Shown here: piece by piece, positions 53,303-60,611 of the stretch | Position numbering within the stretch: position 1 is the first letter of the stretch | Layout: each line of letters opens with the position of its first letter | Assembly: GCA_944389615.1 (NCBI GenBank) | Contig: CALXNA010000016.1 | Span: forward strand, 1-64,000 | DNA length: 64,000 nucleotides | From: an uncultured Anaerobiospirillum sp. | Lineage (GTDB): Bacteria; Pseudomonadota; Gammaproteobacteria; Enterobacterales; Succinivibrionaceae | Direction: 5' to 3' | Notes under the pieces: generated by a model | What the model saw: the letters and a program-made list of their open reading frames with translations, nothing else | The model's database searches: none | What the model was told of the DNA's origin: nothing | Program-made: the position numbers and the translations under genes

Positions 53303-53710
53303 ATGATTGGTATTGTGGTCGTATCTCACAGCAGCAAAGTAGCCGAAGGCATTTGCGACATGGTTCAGCAGATCTCCGCACGCGATGGCACCAAGATGCC
53401 AATTTACCCAGCAGGCGGTAATGCCCAAGGCGGCTTAGGCACGGATCCCCAGAAGGTCTTAGACGCGATCAAGCGTGCTGACCAAGGCGAAGGCGTAGTC
53501 GTCTTAGCCGACTTAGGCTCCGGCGTCATCAGCTCGCAGGCTGCTATCGCCATGTTAGACGAGCCATTACGCTCGCGCGTTAAGATCGCCGATGCCCCAG
53601 TCTTAGAGGGTGCGGTCGGTGCCGGTGTTGAGGCTGCCGCTGATGGTGAGAGTAGCTTAGATTTGGTGATCTCCACCGCCGAGGGTGCCCGTCAGCTGCA
53701 CAAGAAGTAA
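53303..53710 (+). CDS. DhaM-type PTS EIIA domain protein
   Basis: The 135-residue protein is a mannose-type EIIA domain of the DhaM class: 'IGIVVVSHSSKVAEGICDMV' with phosphorylatable His9, 'GGLGTDPQKVLDAIKRAD', 'VVVLADLGSGVISSQAAIAM' and 'DAPVLEGAVGAGVEAA'. DhaM passes phosphate from HPr to DhaL-bound ADP so that DhaK can phosphorylate dihydroxyacetone. Here it has only the EIIA domain (E. coli DhaM adds HPr and EI pieces), and no dhaK or dhaL is adjacent. AAGGAG lies seven bases before the ATG; a terminator follows. Confidence 0.85.
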   Translation: MIGIVVVSHSSKVAEGICDMVQQISARDGTKMPIYPAGGNAQGGLGTDPQKVLDAIKRADQGEGVVVLADLGSGVISSQAAIAMLDEPLRSRVKIADAPVLEGAVGAGVEAAADGESSLDLVISTAEGARQLHKK

Positions 53711-53744
53711 GAGAGTACCACATTCTTACGACGCCGCACGGCAC

Positions 53745-53778
53745 AAAAAGGGCTAGCAGTTCTCTGTTAGCCCTTTTT
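53745..53778. terminator. Bidirectional terminator
   Basis: AAAAAGGGCTA (53745-53755) pairs with TAGCCCTTTTT (53768-53778) around GCAGTTCTCTGT. A and T runs flank the stem, so it can stop both the DhaM-like gene and the convergent SIMPL gene. Confidence 0.9.
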
Positions 53779-53858
53779 GGTGCCCGCACGCGGGGCCGAC
53801 GGCCCCGCGGCGCCGCCGCAGGCGCGCCTCCTTGGGGGCGCGGCGGCAAGTGGCGTGG

Positions 53859-54626
53859 TTAGTCCTTGCCCGGCTTCTTTAAGTTGAGCACGGCGCGTAC
53901 CGACGAGGAGATGACGACCGGCTCGATACTGTAGGTGCTGACGACATTGTTCTCAGCCATTGGGCTGGCGGCCAGCGGCATAGCGCGGGCAGCGGAGTTG
54001 CGCAGCACGGCAATGCCTTGGTTTTGGAAGGAGAGGGTGCATGGCGAGCCGACCTTAACTCCAAAGCCCTCGGCTAAGAGGTTGGCCTTGACCTTGGCAT
54101 CTTCGATCGCCTTCTTGGCGGCCTCCAGCTCGTACTTCTTGCTGTCGGCAACGGTGTACTCATAGCCTGCGATCTGGTTGATGCCTGCTGCAATGGCCAT
54201 ATCGTTGATCTTACCGATCAAGGTAAAATCCGAGAGCTTGATGTCGACGTTACGACGGGCCTCATAACCTTGAAGCTCCTGCTTCTTGAGCTCGCTGTTG
54301 TACACATAGTTCGGGAAGATGTTGATCGAATCGGCGACAAAGGCCTTTTCATCGAGCTTTAAGCTCTTAAAGGCCTCCGAGAAGGCGGTCACGGTCTTTT
54401 CGACCTCGCGGCGCGCTTCATCGGCGGTCGGCTTGATGGCGCTGACCGAGTAGTTGAGGCGCACGCGATCAGGCATGACCTTAACTTCACCTTGACCTAC
54501 TACTTCGACCTTAGCATTGTCCACGTCACAACCTCCTAAAGCAGCTTGAGCTGAGCCTGCACTCAGGGCGCCCATCACAGGGAGCGTCAGAGCCAGCGCT
54601 AACACGGTTTTCTTGAAAGTACGCAT
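53859..54626 (-). CDS. Periplasmic SIMPL/DUF541 (YggE-like) protein
   Basis: The 255-residue product has a signal peptide ('KTVLALALTLPVMGALSAGSA', cleavage near residue 28) and the SIMPL domain: 'KVEVVGQGEVKVMPDRVRLN', 'GYEARRNVDIKLSDF', 'EAAKKAIEDAKVKANLLAEG' and a closing 'VRAVLNL' strand. YggE, the E. coli relative of similar length, is linked to lower oxidative stress; the mechanism is unclear. The frame begins at a GTG at 54635, but the ATG at 54626 follows GAGG at good distance. Confidence 0.85.
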   Translation of the reverse strand: MRTFKKTVLALALTLPVMGALSAGSAQAALGGCDVDNAKVEVVGQGEVKVMPDRVRLNYSVSAIKPTADEARREVEKTVTAFSEAFKSLKLDEKAFVADSINIFPNYVYNSELKKQELQGYEARRNVDIKLSDFTLIGKINDMAIAAGINQIAGYEYTVADSKKYELEAAKKAIEDAKVKANLLAEGFGVKVGSPCTLSFQNQGIAVLRNSAARAMPLAASPMAENNVVSTYSIEPVVISSSVRAVLNLKKPGKD

Positions 54627-54744
54627 ATCCACCACCTCAAAACAAATCTGAACTGCACCTTAGGTGCTAACTTGAGTCTCATCATAGGCCAGGAGAATTA
54701 GGGCGGACTTGGGCCTACCTTGAGCCAAACTTAGTGCCCCGCCC

Positions 54745-54786
54745 GCCGCCTGCAGCCGCCCCGCGCCCGCGGCGGCTGCAGGCGGC
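54745..54786. repeat. Perfect 16-bp inverted repeat with 10-bp loop, plus GGCAGGC heptamers
   Basis: GCCGCCTGCAGCCGCC (54745-54760) and GGCGGCTGCAGGCGGC (54771-54786) are exact complements. GGCAGGC then repeats three times to about 54804. It lies between the divergent SIMPL and rlhA genes. Confidence 0.85.
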
Positions 54787-54909
54787 AGGCGGCAGGCGGC
54801 AGGCCGTCGGTGCAACAAGTCCGCCGTACTGTGGCAGGGCGGAGAGCCGACTTGTTTTTGCGCCGGGCTCACGGCATGATAGAGCCCCACGTTCATGAGA
54901 GGACATTGT

Positions 54910-56961
54910 ATGGCACAGCCCCGCTTATCCCCAGACTCGTCGTTAGGGCGTCCCCTTGAGCTGCTCGCTCCGGCCAGAAACCTTGAGGTTGGGCAGGCGG
55001 CGCTCATGGCCGGAGCCGATGCGATCTATATCGGCGGTGTAGGCTTCGGGGCGCGGGCGGCGGCGGGTAATAGCATGGCCGATATTGCCACGCTCTGCAC
55101 ACTGGCCCATAGATTAGGGGCGCGCGTTTACCTCACGGTCAATACCTTGCTCTACGATGAGGAACTCCCGGAGGTTGCCGCTATGCTGCGTGAGGCGCGG
55201 GCAGCAGGCGTGGACGCCTTGATCGTCCAAGACGTCGCGCTCCTTGCGCTGCCTGAGGTACAGGGCTTTGAGCTGCATGCCAGTACCCAGATGAACATCG
55301 ACAGCCTCGACAAGATTGCATGGTGCCGCGATCTGGGCATGGCGCAGGTGGTGCTGCCGCGTGAGTTTTCGCTGGCGCAGATCAAACAGTGCACCGCGGC
55401 CTTCCCTGACCTGCGCTTTGAGGTTTTTGTCTCGGGAGCCATGTGCGTGAGCGTCTCAGGGGCGTGCTTTATCTCCGAGTACATGACCGGTCGCAGTGCC
55501 AACCGCGGTGCTTGTGCCCAGATCTGTCGTCTGCCGATGGAGCTCTACCATACCGAGCCGGGCGGGGATCAGCTCATCGCCTCTGGGCACTTGCTCTCGA
55601 TGAAGGATAATCTGCGGCTGCCCGAGCTCCCACAGTTAGTGGCGGCGGGGGCGCGCTCCTTTAAGATCGAAGGCCGTCTCAAAGAGCGCGATTACGTGGT
55701 CAACCAAGTCACGGCCTTTCGCCAAGAGCTCGATGCTATCATCGCACAGGGTGCCGGAAAGTTCCGACGCGCCTCCTTAGGCGTCGCCTCGGCGGCTTTT
55801 GTCCCGGATGTCACCAAGACCTTTAACCGCGGCTTCACCTCGGCCTATATGCGCGGCGACAACCATGACTTGGTCGATGTGCGCACCCCCAAGAGCTTAG
55901 GTGAGCCCTTAGGACGCGTCACCTCCAATGCAGGGCGTACCGTCGCGCTCAAGTTGACCGTCCCAGCCACCATCGCCAATGGCGACAGCTTCACCTTCTT
56001 TGACGCAAAAGGCGACCTCACAGGCTTTCGCTGCAATACGGTCAGTGCCAAGGCCGAACAAGCAGGCAGCGCCAAGGCCGGGGGCAAGGTAAGCAGCGTC
56101 GCGGCGCGCGCCGGTGAAACGGTCTATTTGAGCTTGGCGCAGCCCATCAAGGCGCTCAAAGTAGGGGTGACCTTGCAGCGCAATGTCGATACCCTCTTTA
56201 TTAAGGCCATCAATCAGCCGAAAGCCTTAAGCTGCAAGGTGCCACTGCGCGCAACGCTTCGTGCCGCGGCTGAAGGGCTTAACGTGCGCTTTGCCGATGG
56301 CTGGGGCCGTGCCGCTGAGGCCTTTGAGCCTTGGGCGGCGGACATGCCGCCGCTTAAGTGCGAGGTGGTGGTGAGCAAGCTGCAGAAGTTAGGTGATGAG
56401 CTCTTAAGCCTCAAGCCTGAGGACATTACGGTCGAGCAGCCCGAGCTCATGGGCCCCATGGCCTTATCGACCTTTAACGCGCTGCGCCGTCAGGCCTTAG
56501 AGCGCTACCGCACCTTAACGGAGCGGACATGGGCGCAGTCCCCGCAGTACTTAGACCCGAACAATCCGCGCTGCCCGTATCCGGGCCTGCCATCGCCCTT
56601 GCCGACGCCTACGGCCCTTAAAGCCGAGCTTGCGGGCATCACCAGCCCCAAGCTACCGCAAGAGCTACCACCTGAGCAGTGCGTCGCGGTCTTTACCGCC
56701 GCCCAAATCGACCGGCGCCTCATCACCAACGCCAAGGCGCGGGCGCTGCTCAGCGCCGCCACAGGCGAGCTGCCGCCTGCGCCGAACAAGCTCACGGCCG
56801 CCGCGGTGATGACTTGCCGTCATTGCTTGGTGCAAAGCCATGCCCGCTGCCATAAGGACGGCGGTAGCACCCGCGGCTTCTACTTGCAGATCGGCAAGCA
56901 CCAGTTTGACGTGGTCACCGATTGCCGCCGCTGCCTGATGTACCTCGTGCCGCGCGCCTAA
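54910..56961 (+). CDS. rlhA: U32-family 23S rRNA hydroxylase RlhA
   Basis: The 683-residue protein matches E. coli RlhA (YdcP, about 650 residues): 'PLELLAPARNLEVGQAALMA', 'GADAIYIGGVGFGARAAAGN', 'ELHASTQMNIDSLDKIAW', 'SGAMCVSVSGACFISEYMTG' with 'RSANRGACAQICRLP' (Fe-S cysteines), and 'LSMKDNLRLPELPQLVAAGA' then 'RSFKIEGRLKERDYV'. A C-terminal Cys cluster ('MTCRHCLVQSHARCHKDGG', 'DCRRCLMYL') closes it. RlhA makes 5-hydroxycytidine at C2501 of 23S rRNA using prephenate as oxygen source. The frame begins at 54895, but the ATG at 54910 is better spaced from GAGG. Confidence 0.9.
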   Translation: MAQPRLSPDSSLGRPLELLAPARNLEVGQAALMAGADAIYIGGVGFGARAAAGNSMADIATLCTLAHRLGARVYLTVNTLLYDEELPEVAAMLREARAAGVDALIVQDVALLALPEVQGFELHASTQMNIDSLDKIAWCRDLGMAQVVLPREFSLAQIKQCTAAFPDLRFEVFVSGAMCVSVSGACFISEYMTGRSANRGACAQICRLPMELYHTEPGGDQLIASGHLLSMKDNLRLPELPQLVAAGARSFKIEGRLKERDYVVNQVTAFRQELDAIIAQGAGKFRRASLGVASAAFVPDVTKTFNRGFTSAYMRGDNHDLVDVRTPKSLGEPLGRVTSNAGRTVALKLTVPATIANGDSFTFFDAKGDLTGFRCNTVSAKAEQAGSAKAGGKVSSVAARAGETVYLSLAQPIKALKVGVTLQRNVDTLFIKAINQPKALSCKVPLRATLRAAAEGLNVRFADGWGRAAEAFEPWAADMPPLKCEVVVSKLQKLGDELLSLKPEDITVEQPELMGPMALSTFNALRRQALERYRTLTERTWAQSPQYLDPNNPRCPYPGLPSPLPTPTALKAELAGITSPKLPQELPPEQCVAVFTAAQIDRRLITNAKARALLSAATGELPPAPNKLTAAAVMTCRHCLVQSHARCHKDGGSTRGFYLQIGKHQFDVVTDCRRCLMYLVPRA

Positions 56962-57020
56962 GCAGCGGCAGCGCTGGAGCGGGCGCTGTGTCGTAGCGCC
57001 CAAGGCAGCCCAGCGCCCGG

Positions 57021-58118
57021 CTAACGGCCGAAGTAGGCGGCGATTTCGTGCATGCGCGCAATCTGGTCGCAGTGGAATGGGCAGCGCTTGACGCAGTGGC
57101 CGCAGTCATTGCACTCGCTGGCGTGGTGCTCTAAGTTGAGGTAGTGCTCGCGGGCTAAGTGGTCGCCCATTTGGGCCAAGTCGTAGTACTTGTTGATCAG
57201 GCCGACGTTGAGCTTCTTCGGGCACGGCGCGCAGTGGTTGCAATAGACGCAGCGCTTGAGTTCGGGGGCTTGGGTGGCATGGGCCATGGCCGCGCCATAG
57301 TTGAGCTCATCCGGTGTTGCTGTAAAGAGCTTGAAGTAGTCATCGAGCTCTGAGGCCTTGGTGGCGCCCGCAATCGCGGTCACGACTGCCGGGCGGTCGA
57401 GCACGTATTGCAGGCATTGCACGATGCTGAGGGACACGCCAATCGGCGAGCTCGCCGCCGTGAGCAATTGGCCACCGGCAAAAGGCTTCATGACGCTGAT
57501 GGCCACTTGTTGAGCTTCGGCCATGCGATAGAGCTCTTCGCGCTCGGAGGTCGCGCCTAAGGCCAGCTCCCCGTCTTGCTTAAAGTCGAAGGCGGCGTTG
57601 ATGCTGAACATGAAGAGGTCAAAGCCGCCGAGCTCCAAGAGCTTGCGCGCAATAGCCGGATTGTGGGTCGAAAAGCCCAAGTGGCGGATGATGCCCTGAG
57701 CTTTGAGCTCTTGGGCCAGCTCGTAGATGCCGCGATTTAAGACGAAGTCGAGGTCTTTGAGCTCGTCGATGCAGTGGAGCATGCCAAAGTCGGTATAGCC
57801 GATGCCGGTGACATCCAGCTCGCGCAGGAAGGTATCCTTAACCTTATCGAGCTTGCGGCTGAAGGCATAGACGCCGTCCTTATAGGTCGCGCCCAAGTGC
57901 AGCTGGGTATAAAACGAGGAGCGTGGCACGGCGGCAAACGGGGCCTTGAGCTTGGCGTAGGTGCACTCGTAGCCGCAGCACAGGTCAAAGAAGTTGATGC
58001 CGCGCGCTAAGGCCTGCTCGACCAAGGTCGTGACATCATCACCCGGCTGTGCGATACCAAGGCCTAAACCAATGACGCTGATCTGCTCGTCACCGCGGGG
58101 CAATTTGCGTACTTGCAT
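57021..58118 (-). CDS. Aldo/keto reductase-fold protein with C-terminal 4Fe-4S domain
   Basis: The 365-residue protein joins an aldo/keto reductase barrel ('VIGLGLGIAQPG', 'GINFFDLCCGYECTYAKLK', 'GYTDFGMLHCID', 'IRHLGFSTHNP') to a ferredoxin-like end with two Cys groups ('CVYCNHCAPCPKKLNVG', 'CNDCGHCVKRCPFHCDQI'). In the barrel the Tyr and His of the usual catalytic set are present, but the Lys normally found on the next strand seems replaced ('FYTQLHLG'). Such fusions occur widely in anaerobes; the reaction is unknown. The ATG at 58118 follows GGGAG; the longer frame to 58274 overlaps the Mod1 promoter region. Confidence 0.85.
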   Translation of the reverse strand: MQVRKLPRGDEQISVIGLGLGIAQPGDDVTTLVEQALARGINFFDLCCGYECTYAKLKAPFAAVPRSSFYTQLHLGATYKDGVYAFSRKLDKVKDTFLRELDVTGIGYTDFGMLHCIDELKDLDFVLNRGIYELAQELKAQGIIRHLGFSTHNPAIARKLLELGGFDLFMFSINAAFDFKQDGELALGATSEREELYRMAEAQQVAISVMKPFAGGQLLTAASSPIGVSLSIVQCLQYVLDRPAVVTAIAGATKASELDDYFKLFTATPDELNYGAAMAHATQAPELKRCVYCNHCAPCPKKLNVGLINKYYDLAQMGDHLAREHYLNLEHHASECNDCGHCVKRCPFHCDQIARMHEIAAYFGR

Positions 58119-58289
58119 GAAGAATTTCTCCCATAACAATTTGCGCCCACTATAGCGCAGGAGCAAAGCAAGATGGCGCCTTGATACATTCAGGCAAACA
58201 ATCAAGAACCATGGATAAAAGGCACGGCGGCCCGGTTGCTTAGCCTCAGCGTAATGAGTATGCTGGCGCCGCAAGGAGGAGAGAAGACC

Positions 58290-60494
58290 GTGCCTCAGAT
58301 CAAACCTGCCCTGTTTGACCTTGTCTCAGCAGCATCCCGCAAGATGCCGCTGGCTCAGTTACTGGCGCAGGCACGACGCTCCGCGGGCCTTGCGCACTAC
58401 GATGCAAACCTCCGCTACCTCAGCTCCACGCAGCCGTACCTCAATTGGCCGGGCAAAGCCCAAGCTTGGGCTCAAGCGCTCAGCGCGCCGCAAGGTAAGC
58501 TGCAAGCTGATGAAAGCTACGATCCCACCAGCCCCAATCTCTACCTTGAAGGCGATAATCTTGAGGTGCTCAAGCTCTTGCTGCCGCACTTGCAGGGCCA
58601 AGTCCAAATCATCTACGCCGATCCGCCGTACAACACGGGCAAGGACTTCGTCTACGCCGACAACTTTGTCTTAAGCCCCAGCGCCTATGAGCGCCTGACC
58701 GCCGCCCAAGCCCCAGACAAGAGCACCGACAAGGCCAACGGCGCTAACGGCACCGGCGACAACGGCACCAGCGGAAGCGCGGGGCGCTTGCACGCGCAGT
58801 GGTGCTCGTTTATCTATCCGCGTTTGCTGCTGGCGCGCGAGCTCATGGCCGACGATGCTGTCATCTTTTTGTCGATCGATGACCATGAGTGTCACAACCT
58901 CAAGTTGATCTTAGACGAGGTCTTCGGAGCGCAAAACTTCATCTCCCAATTGGTGTGGCAGCGCGCCTTTGCCGCCAAAAACGACGCCAAGACGGTGCCG
59001 GTCAGCCACGACTATGTCTTGATGTTTGCTAAGGACAAGGCCTATTGGGAGCGCAGCCATCGCGCTGCGCAGCACGCGCTTAGGCGGCAGCTGCTGCGTC
59101 GTACCTTGGTCGGTGACAGCCAAGAAGGGACCCAAGAGCTCAAGCGCTTGCTCAACTCAGGTGTCTTTGATGGGCCTAAGCCCGTGCGCTTGATCAAGTA
59201 TTTGCTGGAGCTGGCCGACCTTGCGCCCCACGGCTTGGTGCTCGACTTCTTTGCCGGTTCGGCAACCACCGGGCAGGCGGTGCTAGAGCTTAACGCCACC
59301 GATGGCGGCGCACGGCGCTTCATCTTGATCCAAGCCCCCGAGCCCTGCGCTCCGGCCTCACCGGCGCGTAAGGCAGGCTTTAGTGACATCGCGCAGATTG
59401 GCCGGGCGCGCCTCGATGCGCTTAATCACAAGCTGGCTCAAGCGGCGCCAGTGTATAATAACACATCTAATAAAAAGGCTATGGGGAGGGGCACACCCCA
59501 AAATATATTTGCTAGTGGTTGTAAGCCTGCGCCTATCATGGTTGCGCGCCTCGTGGCAGCGGCAAGCCCAGCTGTCCCCAGCTTAAGCCCCGGCGAGCGC
59601 TATGAGCTCTGCGCTCACCCCGGCACAGCGGACGCGGCACTGCCGCTCACACCTCCCGTGCAAATGGCCTATTGGGCCCTGACCTCCGCGGGCGTAGCTC
59701 TTAAGGACTTAAGTGCCTTAGCCATGTGCTTGGCGCCGACGGGCGTCTGCTACTTACACTGCCCTGATGCCCACGTGTTAGCGGCTGCGCGCATCTTAGC
59801 TGATGAGGCTTTGGGGGCTAACAACTTCATTGCGACCTTGGTCGATGCCTCGCAGGCACAGCCTCAGAACGCAAAGGCGCAAGGGAGCCAATTGGAGACT
59901 CCGCGTGAGCAGCTGAGCTTCATCTTGATGTATGCGCGCAGTCGGGGCGACTTTAAGCTCGGGCGCCTGCCGCGTACGGCCGCCGCCAATGGGCGCTACC
60001 GCAATCGGGATAATGATCCGCGCGGCCCGTGGACGTCGGGCGACCTCTCGGTTAAAACCTACAATGCCGAGTGTGACTACCCCATTGTGACGCCCTCCGG
60101 GCACGTCGTCCATCCGCCCAAAGGCCTGTGCTGGCGTTTAAATCAAGCCAGCCTCGCGCGCGCCATCAACGACAACCGCATCTGGTTTGGCGTCAGCGGC
60201 AACAACTGCCCGCGCCTCAAGCGCTTCTTAAGCGAACTCAAGCATGAGGGCATGGTGCCGCTGTCCTTGATCTTGCCCGAGAGCCTGCAGCCCGTTGCGA
60301 GCCTGCAGCTCGAGCAGAGTCGGGAGTTGAGCCTTGCGGTGCGCCTTATCCATATGGCCAATCTGGATCAAGCACCAAAACCGCGTTGCCTGCTGTTAGG
60401 CGCGCATGACCGCTGCCAGAGTATGGCTCAGGCCTTAGAGCTGAAGCTTGTGTCCACGCAGCAGCCGCCCGAGCTCATCGTGGGCGGCGCATAG
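58290..60494 (+). CDS. Type III Mod-like adenine methyltransferase with C-terminal, displaced recognition module (Mod1)
   Basis: The 734-residue protein has two parts. Residues 1 to about 385 are a beta-class N6-adenine methyltransferase: 'YLNWPGKAQAWAQAL', 'SPNLYLEGDNLEVLKLLLPH', motif IV 'DPPYNTG' (D111) and motif I 'LDFFAGSATTGQAV' (D319). The 200-residue recognition insert that Mods normally carry between these motifs is almost absent. After an AT-rich seam (residues about 387-413), residues 430-734 resemble the second half of another Mod: a decayed 'TGVCYLHCPDAHVLAAARIL' in place of the DGVIFISIDD block, then 'RLPRTAAANGRYRNRDNDPR' with 'GPWTSGDLSVKTYNAECDYP' and 'NRIWFGVSGNNCPRLKRFLS', the usual insert. 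No second DPPY exists. Start is GTG at 58290 with AAGGAGGA nine bases upstream. Confidence 0.85.
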   Translation: MPQIKPALFDLVSAASRKMPLAQLLAQARRSAGLAHYDANLRYLSSTQPYLNWPGKAQAWAQALSAPQGKLQADESYDPTSPNLYLEGDNLEVLKLLLPHLQGQVQIIYADPPYNTGKDFVYADNFVLSPSAYERLTAAQAPDKSTDKANGANGTGDNGTSGSAGRLHAQWCSFIYPRLLLARELMADDAVIFLSIDDHECHNLKLILDEVFGAQNFISQLVWQRAFAAKNDAKTVPVSHDYVLMFAKDKAYWERSHRAAQHALRRQLLRRTLVGDSQEGTQELKRLLNSGVFDGPKPVRLIKYLLELADLAPHGLVLDFFAGSATTGQAVLELNATDGGARRFILIQAPEPCAPASPARKAGFSDIAQIGRARLDALNHKLAQAAPVYNNTSNKKAMGRGTPQNIFASGCKPAPIMVARLVAAASPAVPSLSPGERYELCAHPGTADAALPLTPPVQMAYWALTSAGVALKDLSALAMCLAPTGVCYLHCPDAHVLAAARILADEALGANNFIATLVDASQAQPQNAKAQGSQLETPREQLSFILMYARSRGDFKLGRLPRTAAANGRYRNRDNDPRGPWTSGDLSVKTYNAECDYPIVTPSGHVVHPPKGLCWRLNQASLARAINDNRIWFGVSGNNCPRLKRFLSELKHEGMVPLSLILPESLQPVASLQLEQSRELSLAVRLIHMANLDQAPKPRCLLLGAHDRCQSMAQALELKLVSTQQPPELIVGGA
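59448..59530 (+). other. AT-rich in-frame seam between the two Mod1 modules
   Basis: About 80 bp of AT-rich sequence (TATAATAACACATCTAATAAA and ACCCCAAAATATATTTGC) interrupt GC-rich coding DNA without breaking the frame. Its middle, GGGGAGGGGCACACCCC, sits where the other two Mod genes have their G10 run. Confidence 0.6.
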
Positions 60495-60508
60495 CCTGCA
60501 TGCGCACT

Positions 60509-60568
60509 TGTGTCTGCGCCTGCGCTTGTACCTGCGTCTGTGCTTGCGTCTGTACTTGCGCTTTTGTG
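60509..60568 (+). repeat. 12-bp degenerate tandem repeat between Mod1 and Mod2
   Basis: Five near-copies of TGCG(C/T)(T/C)TGT(A/G)C(C/T) run from 60509 to 60568 (for example TGCGCTTGTACC, TGCGTCTGTGCT, TGCGTCTGTACT). They fill the 117-bp gap before Mod2 almost to its ribosome site. Confidence 0.7.
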
Positions 60569-60611
60569 CTCGGATTGTGTTATCTTCCGGCCGATGTAAG
60601 TGAGGTCACAG

